Under the pieces are notes generated by a model. That model did no database searches. It was not told the origin of the DNA and saw only the letters and a list, made by a program, of their open reading frames with translations. A program made the position numbers and the translations under genes. Source: Purshia tridentata (Eukaryota; Streptophyta; Magnoliopsida; Rosales; Rosaceae). Taken from it: DNA of 42,115 nt. This document shows, piece by piece, positions 31,561-42,115 of this stretch. Where the stretch lies: the NCBI GenBank assembly GCA_003254885.1, contig QANT01000065.1, forward strand, positions 1 through 42,115, in the 5' to 3' direction. Each line of letters opens with the position of its first letter. The stretch's first letter is position 1.

Positions 31561-32340
31561 TGTTGATGCAAAAAACTAGGTGCTCTTTGAATCAACGTGG
31601 ATGAGGAAAGGTAGACTTGGTCTTGCTTCTTTCGATCTTGAATCTTTGATAACTCCTGTATGAAAATGGAGAACAACAGTGGGAACTTACACCAGTGAGG
31701 TGTTAGCTAAGAACCTTCCGGTGTATGAGTTAGAAAACAGTAAGGAAATCACATGATCAATCTCAAGAGCTAGGCTTGAAATTAATCCAGATGATATATG
31801 TTTTCTGTGTATTCTCTCCTCTCTTTTTTTTCGATCCCTCTGAAAGTGGGAGAAATAGGCTATTTATAGGCAAAATACCAGATACCTGCATGTAGATGGG
31901 CGGCTGTCAATGGGCCACGTGGAGACATCTGTATCGTTCATTTTACCCACTAAGCCACTTGGTCATTAAATGCAGGCATGGTAGGTTGGTGAGGGGATGA
32001 AGCAACCGTCAAGTCATGCCATCCCTGTGTCAGATAGAAGACTTTTGCGCACCCAATACTTGAGTTGATGTCCCTTGGAGAATGTGTACTGCAGGTCGAT
32101 ACCTACATGATCTGTATGGAACCGATCCGATCCAATCACTACCGAACTGTCCTGTGAGACCGACCCCGATCTGGGTAGATGAGACGAACTGTGGTTGACT
32201 CCACAGGTCTCTGAGTTCGGCTCGGTCATGACATACTCAGAGTTGAGGCATCCCTTCGGTCAACGGTCAATGCGATGAGCAGGGGACAGGTATCGGGTAC
32301 CCACCCGTGGACTGTACGGATGCCGATCCGAGCACTAACA
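31561..32340 (-). repeat. 5' LTR of the Tat element (780 bp)
   Basis: Begins TGTTAGTGCTCGG at 32340 and ends CAACA at 31561 on the minus strand. The TATA box CTATAAATAG at 31860-31869 would start the genomic RNA near 31835. Confidence 0.95.
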
Positions 32341-32345
32341 GTTAG
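32341..32345. repeat. Target-site duplication GTTAG, right
   Basis: Matches 20823-20827. Confidence 0.9.
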
Positions 32346-33545
32346 TTTACCTTTGATCTTCTTTATTCTTAGCAGGCAGCCTTGATATTTTAAAGGAGTC
32401 CACAAGATCATCAGGATCAACTCTTTGATCTTCCCCCTTTTATGAATAATTGAAAACTTGATGGTTTTCCCCCTTTTATGTCATCATTACATATTAACCA
32501 ATATTCTTAGATCTATACTTTGTAGGATGAAGACGAGAAGTATAAGCTAGCTTTCTTGCATATTCTTATTAACCGTGAATGGACCATTATCCCATTATGA
32601 AATGACAATTAAAGAAAAATTATATTTAAAATAAAAAAACCCAATTTACTCTCAATATGTTACAACCTCAACCTTTCATCAATCTCACTCTCAGTCTCAT
32701 TTCAAAATCACTTTCAAATTAACTCCAAATCCTAAAAAATTTTGAACCCCATATCATCCAAACAAGGTTTTTAAGAGAGAATGGAGAGCTAAATCATTTT
32801 TTATGAGTCTCCAAATAAGGTATGTGTGTATATATATTCCACTTTTCTATAATTTTTTGTGCCTTTAATGTCTTGGAAAAATTCTAGTGTTTCGTTAGGT
32901 GGACCAATACCAAACACAATGACATTTTTCAGTGGGCGTCAACTGAATGGTGAAAGCTAATTTCATGGATGCCCATTGAACAGTTTGTTTGAAAATTGTC
33001 ACATGCAGTTTGTTCGAAGGATTGTATCCGAATACATGTAATTGTTCAATTTTTGTCCTCCAAACATATAAATTTTATTCTAGTTAACTTAAATCAAATT
33101 GTGTAACTTTGAATTTCCAATCGAACTATGTAACTTTGAATTCTTTGTTTGGTGGGACACAAGCATATAATTGGACAATATTCCATATAATTGGACAATA
33201 TTCGACTACCTAGAACTGAATATGTTACTCTCATTCGGTTTAACTAAACAGTGGGAGCTAACTTTAAATTTACTGTTTTATTTTGTATGAGCAAGAAGAT
33301 GGTGATGCCTCTACCTAAGGTAGCTTGATTGGAATTGAACATACCAACCACACTAATAAATTCATGATTGATAAGGTACCAATTGAAACCAACTTATGTG
33401 AAATATAATTTGCCTAACTTAGTATAAATGGTATGTATTCCTTGTTCATATATCTTTCAAGTAAATCTGAATTAATTAGTTGGGTCTGTGTCAAGGTTTG
33501 AGGAACAATGCAATTTTAGTAATTCGGAGGTTCAATTCAAAAAGA
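32346..33545. other. Intergenic, no gene recognised
   Basis: AT-rich. Contains a direct repeat of CATATAATTGGACAATATT at 33164-33204 (two copies). The first 100 bp have an exon-like look after TTCTTAGCAG, but no family could be recognised. Confidence 0.5.
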
Positions 33546-36500
33546 GTTGAAAAGAGAATAAAGAGATCTCGAATATTCTTTAGTTGTGAAAGATATGATG
33601 AATACAAGCTAATTCGTTTAGACAATGTGTGAATTGTTTCTATTTGGATAGTGTTATTTGAATTGACTACATTTGCATGGTGTTATTTGTTATGATTTGG
33701 ATGATCTATTCGAATGATTTATTTTGATTTGTGTGATTTATTCGGACACGCTCTCAATTACCTTGAGATGACCCCGTTTATGCATACCTACTATCAAAGT
33801 TAGTGTATAGTATAATAAGATGAACACAGTCAACAAGAGATCCCAAAACAAAACTTATGTTTGGCGAGTAGCCACCGCAAATACAGCCTCATTCGGTTGG
33901 CTTTGGTGGTTCACTACAGCATGGCAGATATAGCTTCAACCAAAATTGAAAATTGAATATAATGAAGGAGACGATATCATAGTCCAAAAGACTCTTGAAA
34001 CAAAAATTACATTCCCATTATTTTAGTTACAACACAAGTCTATAACATTGAAATAGAACAAAGAAAATAGTTCAAAAGTTAAAAGAAAACTAAAATCTGA
34101 TACTCAAAAGAATTCAAATATGGCACATCACTCTCAAAGAATCACACCCAGTTTATCATCCGAAAAATCAAAGACAAGTCTTCTCCTGGTTGCACCAACA
34201 GTTCTCCCGGCAGCATGTCACTTTAAAAATACCAAATATGCTTGAATTTAAAGGGCCTTTCTGCTCCTGCAAACACTCTAGTTCCTTACCAAGAAAAGTA
34301 CAGAAAGATCTCCCAAGTGAACTAAATTGTCCTTTGACTATTTTTGAGTGGAGTTTCTATGACCTATTGATATACACCATAAAACATAAATTAGGTCCAA
34401 ACATCATAGAACTGTAAGAATTCATAAATTGGGCAAATCACAAAAAAATACAAATGAACACCTGCACTATCAATATCAAAGGAAAAAAATCAGAAGCAGA
34501 TAAAAGCCTACAATTAAAGAGAATCTTGCAACGAGGAAACCAAGCATGAATGCATGCACATACCCAAGCAGAGCCAAAAAAGAAAAAGAATCAATCAGAA
34601 ATACATATTTTACTGTCAAAATTTTAAAAATAAAGTCACCAAAAATATCCAATTATAAAACCAACCACAAATTCCTGTTAATGCAACTGTAATGAAACAT
34701 ATCTTATCAGAGCAACATAATGACACATTACAAATGCAATGCCACACATTATATGTTTCTGTCAACACATAACATGTTTCTGCCACCAAGACGTTAATAA
34801 AGCATATCTATATCAGTGCAACAAAATGTGACACATTACATGTCTGAGAGACTGAAACCCAGAAAATCAAAATTGGACCGTTGGTTGTTCCAATCTGATT
34901 TCGGAGATTACAATGCAGCTCCAACCTGGATTCTTCTCTAGGTCCTTTTCATTCAAAACTCTCCTCATCTCTTCTTCATCCCACTGTCCAACACTAGCTT
35001 GTGTACTACTCAACAACGTATAACAGCAACCATTATAAAGTTCTAATATAACACCAAACATTATAAAGTTCTAATTCCAAAGCCTGGGCTGCATATTCCC
35101 CAAGTTCTCTGCGACAGAAAATTATAGATCCTGAAAGAAGAGCACCCCAAATCCTAAGCCATCCTTTTGAAAATGAAAGATAATGCCGCTTTGAGCTTCC
35201 CACATCGAGACAAGAGATAAACAATACAAGTGCAATGATCTAAACCACGTTTGATTCCAAACCTCAATTTCATGGAACAAAATGCTTCTCGGCCTTCACT
35301 CACAAGGCCACAATGGCTACAAGCAGATAATAAGCTAGGAAGGTGACACTAATTGGCTTTATTCTTTCTCTTATCATTAGATAAAAAAGCTCTAGGATTC
35401 AAACCAAGCCCATGGCTCCCATAGCCTTCAATCATTGATGTCCATGTAACTACAACTTTAATCAACATTATATTAACACACTCTAGCTGTAGATATGCTA
35501 CAACATCTTAAGATGATTATTGCGTTCCTATGCCTTGCAAAACGGTTTCCAAATTGTGTAGCCATGAATTCCTTTACCTATGTTCAGAGCATCTAGATTT
35601 AAAAAGTCATCAACAAGGTTTCTTAATATCTTAGCCCCGAGTTCAAGGCCTGCAACTTGCATTTAGCGGAACAATCCAACAACCTCATTAAAATACCCAT
35701 TTTGAATGAAGCAAGTAATATTGTTTCTGTGAGGAATTTCTCTAAAAAATTTATTTGAATTTCCTAATTCCCCACACTTAGCATAAAAGTCCACCAAAGA
35801 TGTCTGCAAACATCATCACAAAGCCTACATTTTATTGCCAAACAATGCAAGTTTTCAGGCCTGGGAAAGAATCCCATATTTGTCCAATGCTGATATAACC
35901 AGAGTTTGCCAAAAATGCAAGCTTTCACCCTAGAAAAGAATCCCATATATGTCCAATGCTGATATAACCCGAGTTAATGTCTCAGTGCTGGGTGATACTT
36001 CACCCAGCACTCATTGAACAAAACTCTTCCTTTTACTGCATCCCCCTCTTGAAGAATAAACGAACATAAAAATATTCCAAGAAACAACATCCTTTTAAGT
36101 TCGATGAAAAAAATCTTCGAATCGGTCAATGGTACCCAATTTAGCATACATTCTCAAGATTGAGTTTTGCACAGATCCGTCATTAGTAAACCACTCTTAC
36201 TCACATAACCATGAAGTTGCATCCCATAACTTGAGCTTTCAATGCCACAACATCCTTGCAACATGACCAACATGGTCACAAAATTTGGTTACAACTCCAT
36301 TCTTATTTCATTGTACAAGCTAAATGCACAAGCAACACTTCCCTCAGAAACATACCTGGAAATCATCGATGTCCAAGAAAACAATGAAAGTTCAACATAA
36401 GTAACTTTATTAGTAGGACCATGTCCCACATCTCTAACCACCAGCAAATAAATGCAGCACAAAGGAATAGTTGAAAAATAAGAATGTGAAAAGCAAAAGT

Positions 36501-37552
36501 AGAATTTATTTTTCAATAAATGTATATTTCTCTTAAGTCTGATGCTTTAAAAGAGATTCATGCAAAAGAAACCAGTAACAATCCATGTAAAATGTAGAGT
36601 AAAAAACAAACATATATGTTGAGTCAAATAATCGGACAAAGACGGTGCTCTATGTAAAGCAGGATATGTACAAAAATGATTATAATTACCGGGTCAAGAA
36701 GATGGCAGTTGGGCTTCCGGGGAATGGAGGATTCTGCTCTATCAATTTAATATGAGAACCTGCTTTAAGAAGATCATCTTGGTTGGTAGCAGACAAAATT
36801 TCTACCACTTCAAGACCAAGTTGTCTCTTAATCAAGTTCAAGTTCTCTTGAAGGACCTCAATCTCTCCAAATGGTAGCTTCAAGTCCAAGGCCTGAGCAC
36901 CAAGTGCAGCAGCCAGATCCTTCTTGAACCTCAAGAAAGGCATACAAAGCTTTTGGGTTTGTCTAAAATCTTTAGACTGACCAATATAACTTTTCTGCAA
37001 AGCCTCCATTATAACCTTGTCCGGAGGAAAAGTACGAGTATCACTGTTAAAGTTATTTTGGAGTATCCTCAAGCACTCTGCCTTCCATCCATCAAATTTC
37101 TCATTTACATATACTAAGGCTATTAGCTTGTTGTCTTCTGTCAATGATGTAACTGGAGCACCTTTCTTATTGGCTTTCTTTGAACCAAAAATTTGCTTTT
37201 CAAGCAGCTTCCTCATGGAAGTAATGGAGTCTTGCAAATACTTATTTGCACTATGGAGGGTTAGATCAGGAGCATCAGCCACAGGCCAACCTGCATTTAC
37301 CACAAACCCTTCCTTCTTCAAAAGTTCCCTCCAAACATATTCCGCGTAGTGTGGACAGATTGGGGTAATGAGACGTGTCTGCACATCCATAAAACGCCAC
37401 AATAACTCGCGGTTCATGCCCGCATCACCACATGAAAACCTGTACTGATCCCTGGCAGCTTGAAGATCATAAAACCCAGTCTTGAGAGCTTCTCGGAACA
37501 TGTAATCCTGGTAATTCTGCTCAGTCCTGTTCACAGCAATATTTATGTCATT
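33546..37552. repeat. Segmental duplication copy B (partner 6628-11956)
   Basis: Same order and orientation as copy A: non-coding flank, PPR remnant, LeuRS 3' end. Copy B joins seamlessly into the complete LeuRS gene, so it is the parental configuration, and it has the empty site of the solo LTR. The copies are now about 25.6 kb apart (37552 minus 11956), of which 11.5 kb is the Tat element. Confidence 0.9.
34880..36440 (-). pseudogene. PPR protein gene remnant, copy B
   Basis: Minus-strand pieces include WTSMISRYVSEGSVACAFSL, which stops at 36289, and the region near 35400-35480 encoding VVTWTSMIEGYGSHGLGLNP. The C-terminal E-type domain at 34880-35200 includes IWGALLSG, RRELGEYAAQALELE, ASVGQWDEEEMRRVLNEKDL and KNPGWSCI. 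Frame changes and stops separate these parts. The same repeats in copy A retain some stretches that are broken here, so each copy has its own lesions. The gene stood just downstream of LeuRS on the same strand. Confidence 0.75.
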
Positions 37553-39949
37553 CAAAAAAACCCTGTCTGCATAAGTAGAAGGGGGACCTATTCTCAAAGA
37601 AGATTCTGCAGCTAAAACTTCTTCCATCCATGAAATCTCCTTAGTCAGCTTTAAGATGGCAGCATTTGCAGTCTCAAATACAAAGTTTGCATCATCAACA
37701 CCATCTCCAGCATCAGCCAAAGAGAATCTCGTGGCATCAGCAGAAAATTCCTTAATTGCCTCTCGAATTGTCCGAAAATTCCCAGTAGACTTGGACATCT
37801 TTTCACCATTGAGCATGAGGTGCCCATTACACCTAAACCCACGAGGCCAGTGCTTCTTGGACATAATTGCTGTGTGGTTGTAAATGCAGAAGGTTAAATG
37901 ATTTTGGATTAGATCCTTACCAGACACTCGAAGATCAAAAGGATACCAATATTCAAACTCCTGCTTCATCTTATTGAGAATTGATGATGCGATATCAGAT
38001 GATTTAGGATATGAGCCATCACAGAAAATATAATCCCAAACCTCATCAGTCATCTGTTCTGGTTTAACTGCAGATTTGCTGGAGCCATACATGTCACCAT
38101 TGTGTAACAGGTGGGCAATGGTGTAATAGGCCATGTAAATAGTTGAATCAGACAATGACTCAACTAAGAATTCTTCATCCCACGGAATACGAGTCCCAAG
38201 CCCAAAAGATCGTGAACAAGCCCATTGATTCAACCAACCCAATGTGTGTTCAAATCCATGTCGGGTCTCATCAGAATACAAATTCATGCTGGACAAGCAC
38301 TCCTCAGCCATTTTTTTCCATTCTGGTTCCCCATACGTAATGTACCATTGATCTGTAAGAGCCACAACACATTCATCGCCTGATCGTGAAACTACCCGCT
38401 TTTCAGGTTCACTATACATAATTGCCTTGCCTGCCTCTATAAGCTTGCTCCTTATCAAGGGTTTCACCTCTTGGACTTTCCTTCCTGCGAATTCTCCCGT
38501 AAGTAGGGTTCCTTCTGTGAATCCTTTCAAGTAAGTCAACTTCTTGGCTTCCGCTAGCTTCTCTTTATCATTCTGGCTTTTGATTTTGAGATCTGCACAG
38601 ACCTTTTCCGCTGCCTTATCTCCAAATTCTGGAATATTGATGATTGGGATAATCTCAAAGGGCATGACCCACTCATCCTTCACACCATATTTTGCCCTAA
38701 AAGCAGGTTTTGATTTCAAATCATGCAATGCCATATAATCATCAGGAGCATCAGTAGGTACACTGGTCACAATCCCAGTACCTTTGTCTGTTAGGATGGT
38801 CAACATAGGAAGGGCATAAATAATCTCATTGATTGCAAGTGGTGACTTCAATGGAAGCCCAATCAAATCATAACCATTCAGCTCAACCAAGCAAGTAGGC
38901 TTCTCTGGGATCCTAGAGTACTTCTGGTATGCAAGATTAAGTGCTGCTCTCTGCGTAACAATAAACACGTCTGTTTCATTGATTTCATAAGCTCCATACT
39001 TCCCATCAGGCAATACCCATGCATTTGTTTGTCCATACATGGTCTCAGGTCTCAATGTTGCTGCAGCAAGGAACACTTTCCTGCCCTCCAACACTCCCAA
39101 TTTAGAAGGAAAAGGTGCAAGCACCTCCATTTTAATGATAGTGTATTCCTGGGGCAGAACTCCTTCACCACTAGCCCTATCATGATCTGCACATGGCTGC
39201 CCATCCAATGGAGAAAATATTGTGTAACGGACATCTTTCACAATCTTACCCATGGATTTCAATTTCCTCACCTGCCACCTCACAAAGGCATCAAAAAAAG
39301 GGTTCATGTCTGTAGTAATAAAGGAGCGTCTCCAGTCACATCCCAAGCCAAAAGCCTTGAGGTCTTCCACTGCCAATGGAGGAAAGAAGGTCAACCATTT
39401 ATATGGATCCTGGAATTTGGATATCTCACTGTCAGAGAGGCCAACACTTCGCATAATTTGCCATTGGTATGCTTGTCCACTTGCTTTTGATGTAGCCTTG
39501 GACTTCTTTCCCTTGAACTTATCTGGAGGTCCACCTTCATTTGCATCCTCTGCTTCTGCTTCCACTTCTTGTTGCCCTGGCTCCTCTTTACTGAGAAAAA
39601 CTGGTGGGTTGCCAAACTGTTGAATCTCTCTTGCAAGTTTATCGGCTGAGGCTTTGATGGGCATGCCAGTGCAGTGGAAAGCAAAAGGCAAGAGCACATT
39701 GGCACCTCTTAATCTATGATAAGCTGCAGAAAACTCTAGCTTTGAGAGTGAGAATGCATGTCCAAGATGCAAATAACCATTCATGTAAGGAAATGGGAAG
39801 TTTCCGAAGAACTTCTCCCCAGGTTTAGGAGGCTTTTCACAAGATTCAGCCCTGAAAACATCTTTCTCTTCCCACCAATTTCGAGCCTTGGCCTCAATCT
39901 CTAGGAGATGGTCTCTCCTGGCAAAGCTTTTTCCACCTTCTGCTGTCAT
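36686..39949 (-). CDS. Cytosolic leucyl-tRNA synthetase (EC 6.1.1.4)
   Basis: A class Ia synthetase that attaches leucine to tRNA-Leu in the cytosol. Intact coding sequence of 1087 residues in a single exon, close to the length of plant cytosolic LeuRS. The HIGH-type motif PYMNGYLHLGH lies at about residues 54-64 and the KMSKS loop GEKMSKSTGNF at about 716-724. The inserted CP1 editing domain, about 260-530, contains LRPETMYGQTNAW and GTGIVTSVPTDAPDDY, typical of proofreading. The helical anticodon-binding region is YMFREALKTGFYDLQ onward. No transit peptide is seen. The start is set at ATG 39949 (MTAEGGKSF). The 16 in-frame codons upstream lie across a splice acceptor (TTTTTTGCAG at 39969-39978). 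Its last 800 bp were duplicated as copy A. Confidence 0.95.
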   Translation of the reverse strand: MTAEGGKSFARRDHLLEIEAKARNWWEEKDVFRAESCEKPPKPGEKFFGNFPFPYMNGYLHLGHAFSLSKLEFSAAYHRLRGANVLLPFAFHCTGMPIKASADKLAREIQQFGNPPVFLSKEEPGQQEVEAEAEDANEGGPPDKFKGKKSKATSKASGQAYQWQIMRSVGLSDSEISKFQDPYKWLTFFPPLAVEDLKAFGLGCDWRRSFITTDMNPFFDAFVRWQVRKLKSMGKIVKDVRYTIFSPLDGQPCADHDRASGEGVLPQEYTIIKMEVLAPFPSKLGVLEGRKVFLAAATLRPETMYGQTNAWVLPDGKYGAYEINETDVFIVTQRAALNLAYQKYSRIPEKPTCLVELNGYDLIGLPLKSPLAINEIIYALPMLTILTDKGTGIVTSVPTDAPDDYMALHDLKSKPAFRAKYGVKDEWVMPFEIIPIINIPEFGDKAAEKVCADLKIKSQNDKEKLAEAKKLTYLKGFTEGTLLTGEFAGRKVQEVKPLIRSKLIEAGKAIMYSEPEKRVVSRSGDECVVALTDQWYITYGEPEWKKMAEECLSSMNLYSDETRHGFEHTLGWLNQWACSRSFGLGTRIPWDEEFLVESLSDSTIYMAYYTIAHLLHNGDMYGSSKSAVKPEQMTDEVWDYIFCDGSYPKSSDIASSILNKMKQEFEYWYPFDLRVSGKDLIQNHLTFCIYNHTAIMSKKHWPRGFRCNGHLMLNGEKMSKSTGNFRTIREAIKEFSADATRFSLADAGDGVDDANFVFETANAAILKLTKEISWMEEVLAAESSLRIGPPSTYADRVFLNDINIAVNRTEQNYQDYMFREALKTGFYDLQAARDQYRFSCGDAGMNRELLWRFMDVQTRLITPICPHYAEYVWRELLKKEGFVVNAGWPVADAPDLTLHSANKYLQDSITSMRKLLEKQIFGSKKANKKGAPVTSLTEDNKLIALVYVNEKFDGWKAECLRILQNNFNSDTRTFPPDKVIMEALQKSYIGQSKDFRQTQKLCMPFLRFKKDLAAALGAQALDLKLPFGEIEVLQENLNLIKRQLGLEVVEILSATNQDDLLKAGSHIKLIEQNPPFPGSPTAIFLTR

Positions 39950-39968
39950 TTCAGTTTTCTTACAGAAA

Positions 39969-40734
39969 CTGCAAAAAACAATGATTTCCATAATCAATCC
40001 AGATATTCTAAGACACTCTTATAACAATTTTATTAAAAGCAACAAAATATATTAAGTATGCCAATCATCTTATAGAGTCAAATGCAAAGGCAGAATGGCT
40101 GTAGCACATCAAAAGCAAATAAAATTTTTAGTAGACAGACTTAGAATTAATGCACGTCCATACTTGTCATTTACTTATTCATATACTTTCTATACCACCT
40201 TAACATGAATGAAACCTATTATAAATAATTATAACAGCTCAAAATAAAAACATATAACAACTACTCTTTTGGTGCTAAAATATAACAAATACTTCGAATA
40301 AACACAAGCACGCCATACAATATGTATGTACTTATACCAACCAAGTTACTGGGTCCGAAGATTATACGGACCAAGAAATCCAACGACAAAGTTTTTGAAT
40401 TCCAACGATCATGCTTTGAAGTTCAACATCTCAACATGAACCAAGAAATGCAAGTAGCCCCAGCAACAAAACAAAATCTGAGATAAACCCAAGACAAAAA
40501 CAGCAAAATTACAATCAATAGCAGCTGAAAGTCTGAGACAAGCCCAAAACAAAAACATCAAAATTACAATCAATATCAACTGAGTCTGACAAAAACATAA
40601 ACCCATGAAATAAAATCTGAGCCAAAATAAACCCAAAATAGTAACTGAAATAAACCCAACTATAACATCCATTATCAAAAGACTCCCCAGCTACTGTAAA
40701 GTGCACGGAACCAAGCAATAAGAATTGAACATAC
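39969..40734 (-). other. 5'UTR intron of the LeuRS gene (766 bp)
   Basis: The minus strand has a donor TTTTCG|GTATGTTC with GT at 40734-40733 and an acceptor GTTTTTTGCAG|TTTCTG ending at 39969. The remaining leader reads TTTCTGTAAGAAAACTGAA and then the ATG. Confidence 0.65.
40478..40587. repeat. About 55-bp tandem duplication in the LeuRS 5' intron
   Basis: Two diverged adjacent copies (40478-40532 and 40533-40585) share CTGAGA.AA.CCCAA.ACAA and CAAAATTACAATCAATA. A partial third copy follows. Confidence 0.8.
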
Positions 40735-40822
40735 CGAAAAGAGATGAAGATAGAGAAGAGGTGATGGGTTCAGAACGAGACGATGAAAGAGAACGAAGAG
40801 GTGACAGAGGAGGAAAAAAAGG

Positions 40823-40855
40823 TAGGGTTTTGTTCGTTTATGTTTTAGTGGGCCT
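40823..40855 (-). promoter_or_regulatory. Telo-box plus site II element, LeuRS promoter
   Basis: The minus strand carries AGGCCCA at 40855-40849 (site II, TGGGCC on plus) followed 19 bp later by AAACCCTA at 40830-40823 (telo-box), just upstream of a pyrimidine-rich leader (TCCTCCTCTGTCACCTC). This pair is known to mark plant promoters of ribosomal-protein and other translation genes (TCP-regulated), which suits LeuRS. No clear TATA box is visible. Confidence 0.65.
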
Positions 40856-40899
40856 GTTCTGTTTTCATTTTGCGACTATGCAAAACCGTCTAAGAATTA

Positions 40900-41479
40900 T
40901 TCGGCCCGTTAAGATTTTTTTTTTATAAAAAAATTCTGAAAAACTCTACTATTTGCTTTCTAAACCCCCACATCATTATGGTTTGCTGAGAACTTCTCCT
41001 GTAAGTTTCTTGCGAAAAGATTGTAGAAAACAAATCTAAGCTAATTATTATCATGACTTAGAAAATTAATAACAAAAATAAAAATTTGTGACTGTTATTT
41101 TTTTTTTTCTGCATCTTTTTTGTATGAAAACATTTGCAAAAGAGAAATTCTCATGCTTTCTAGAACTTTAAATTTAGAAAGTCAAAAATATGGGATGTCA
41201 TGTACATCGGTTCATATCGGTAAATATCTTTATTAATTACAAAAATAATTGGTAATTTTCGATATAAATTGATTTTATTTTAAAATTATCTGTATTTATT
41301 GTTATTAGAATGATGAAGTTTTAGTGGGCTTCGATTGAATTACAAAAGAAAGTGGGGTTGAAATCATTTGAGCAAAATGTCATAATCATCAATGCCCAGT
41401 TTGATCCAGGAGAGTCAAATCTCGTTGAAATTCTTCAAGACCAGGTTGGGGCCGAGATGCATTTGTGGTCATTTATGGC
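40900..41479. other. AT-rich flank upstream of LeuRS
   Basis: No gene or named repeat recognised. Confidence 0.5.
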
Positions 41480-42078
41480 CAGTTTGGGATTGAGGTGTCT
41501 TGAAAATAAGTTGTTTATTTCTACCGCAAAGCAGTTTTTAGTGTTTGGTTAATAAAGTAAAATCTGTTTATTTTGAAAATTGGGATGGAAAAAAGCAGTT
41601 TTTGGGGATTGGGGTAGAGCAACTAAAGAGATACTTTTAAAATTTACTGTGTGAGAAAGCAGTCATAACTTCCAAAATTTAAAAAAGGCAACCCTCCCCT
41701 CATTAAAAAATTATAATAACATTTTTTAATTTTAATAAATAAAACTTAGAAAAAAAAATTATATATAAAAGTTAGAAAAAAAACCATAAATAAAAGCAAA
41801 AAAATTATAATTAAAAGTTTAAAAAGTAAGTAAAAGCACTCTTGTTTTACCAAATAAAAAATTAAAAAACATTTTAAGTATCATGTCTATTTTGGTCCTT
41901 ATAAATAATAACAGCACTTTTATATCAAAATTTATCAAACATTGTACTGCTACTTTTAAGACTTACAACACTTTTAAAAACACAGTTTACCAAATACTTA
42001 ACTGTTTTACCACAGAACAGTTTTTTCTCATCACATACCTACTGCAACTTCTTTTCACCACACAGGAATCTCAAACTG
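41480..42078. mobile_element. Probable foldback MITE, about 600 bp
   Basis: The left end CAGTTTGGGATTGAGGTGTC, then TTGAAAATAAGTTG, matches the reverse complement of the right end CAGTTTGAGATTCCTGTGTG, then GTGAAAAGAAGTTG. Weaker similarity continues about 80 bp inward (AGCAGTTTTTAGTGTTTGGT on one arm). The middle is A/T-rich with repeated AAAAGTTAGAAAAAAA. No clear target duplication was found, so the exact ends and superfamily are open. Confidence 0.5.
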
Positions 42079-42115
42079 ACTCTTAGGGGGATGTAGTGTA
42101 TATAGATTTATAAAG

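Larger units (their letters stand above)
20828..32340 (-). mobile_element. Full-length Tat-lineage Ty3/gypsy LTR retrotransposon, 11.5 kb
   Basis: Two LTRs of 779 and 780 bp differ at 8 substitutions and one 1-bp indel by hand count (about 99% identity) and are flanked by GTTAG repeats. Reading the minus strand, the order is 5' LTR (31561-32340), primer-binding site, gag, protease, RT, RNase H, second RNase H, integrase, minisatellite, antisense gene, polypurine tract, 3' LTR (20828-21606). The second RNase H and the additional antisense frame are hallmarks of the Tat lineage (Tat/Retand/Ogre). Pol is frame-broken in three places, so this copy is not autonomous, although the LTR similarity shows a recent insertion. 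Confidence 0.95.

Noticed and set aside
32346..32450. A possible exon after TTCTTAGCAG
   Set aside because: Translation in all frames gave stops and no recognisable family; the acceptor-like motif alone is not enough.
39950..39997. Sixteen in-frame codons before the LeuRS ATG
   Set aside because: They cross a clear splice acceptor (TTTTTTGCAG), so they are intron sequence.
1..42115. Bacterial-type operons, ribosome-binding sites, phage attachment sites or replication origins
   Set aside because: All recognisable genes are plant nuclear with introns and TATA promoters; nothing prokaryotic was seen.

Overview
This window is nuclear DNA from a flowering plant, almost certainly a eudicot and plausibly a woody one. 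The evidence is a cytosolic leucyl-tRNA synthetase, a plant F-box protein, PPR gene remains, GT-AG introns, TATA-box promoters, and plant-specific transposons (Tat-lineage Ty3/gypsy, PIF/Harbinger, hAT-like). It is gene-poor. Only two host genes look intact, both on the minus strand: an F-box gene (13229-14638) and a cytosolic leucyl-tRNA synthetase gene (36686-39949, with a non-coding first exon near 40735-40840).

Layout from left to right. 338-5008 is a decayed PIF/Harbinger DNA transposon with TAA target duplications, carrying ORF1 and transposase remnants and a small cysteine-rich reading frame. 5012-6627 is intergenic with a short tandem repeat. 6628-11956 is a degenerate copy (copy A) of 33546-37552 (copy B). 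Both contain a broken PPR gene and the 3' part of the LeuRS gene. Copy A is further interrupted by a 1520-bp solo LTR (8282-9801), and copy B preserves the empty site. The F-box gene follows. 15.7-20.1 kb is a graveyard of fragments: a PPR fragment split by a hAT-like element, a foldback MITE, an RNA polymerase I subunit A49-like exon hit by a tiny insertion with a 12-bp target duplication, and a degenerate 5S rRNA sequence.

20105-20812 is an old solo LTR. Ten bases further on, a full-length Tat-lineage LTR retrotransposon occupies 20828-32340 (11.5 kb, minus orientation, GTTAG target duplications, LTRs about 99% identical). It has gag-protease-RT-RNase H, a second (archaeal-type) RNase H, and integrase. 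The pol frame is broken by a 103-bp tandem duplication in RT, a frame change before the second RNase H and a 7-bp duplication near the integrase C-terminus. Between integrase and the 3' LTR lie a 74-75-bp minisatellite (containing the single N of the window) and a spliced, TATA-driven, antisense three-exon gene with a gypsy-type putative transposase domain and a coiled coil, interrupted only by one in-frame TGA.

33546-40840 holds copy B and the complete LeuRS gene. Its promoter carries a telo-box and a site II motif, as expected for a translation gene. The right end is AT-rich with a probable foldback element. The most interesting items are the antisense gene of the retrotransposon with internally consistent introns, the segmental duplication that left an 88%-identical open LeuRS fragment, the 5S-like and A49-like relics, and the cysteine-rich mini-ORF in the Harbinger element. 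All family assignments are by eye; no database search was possible.
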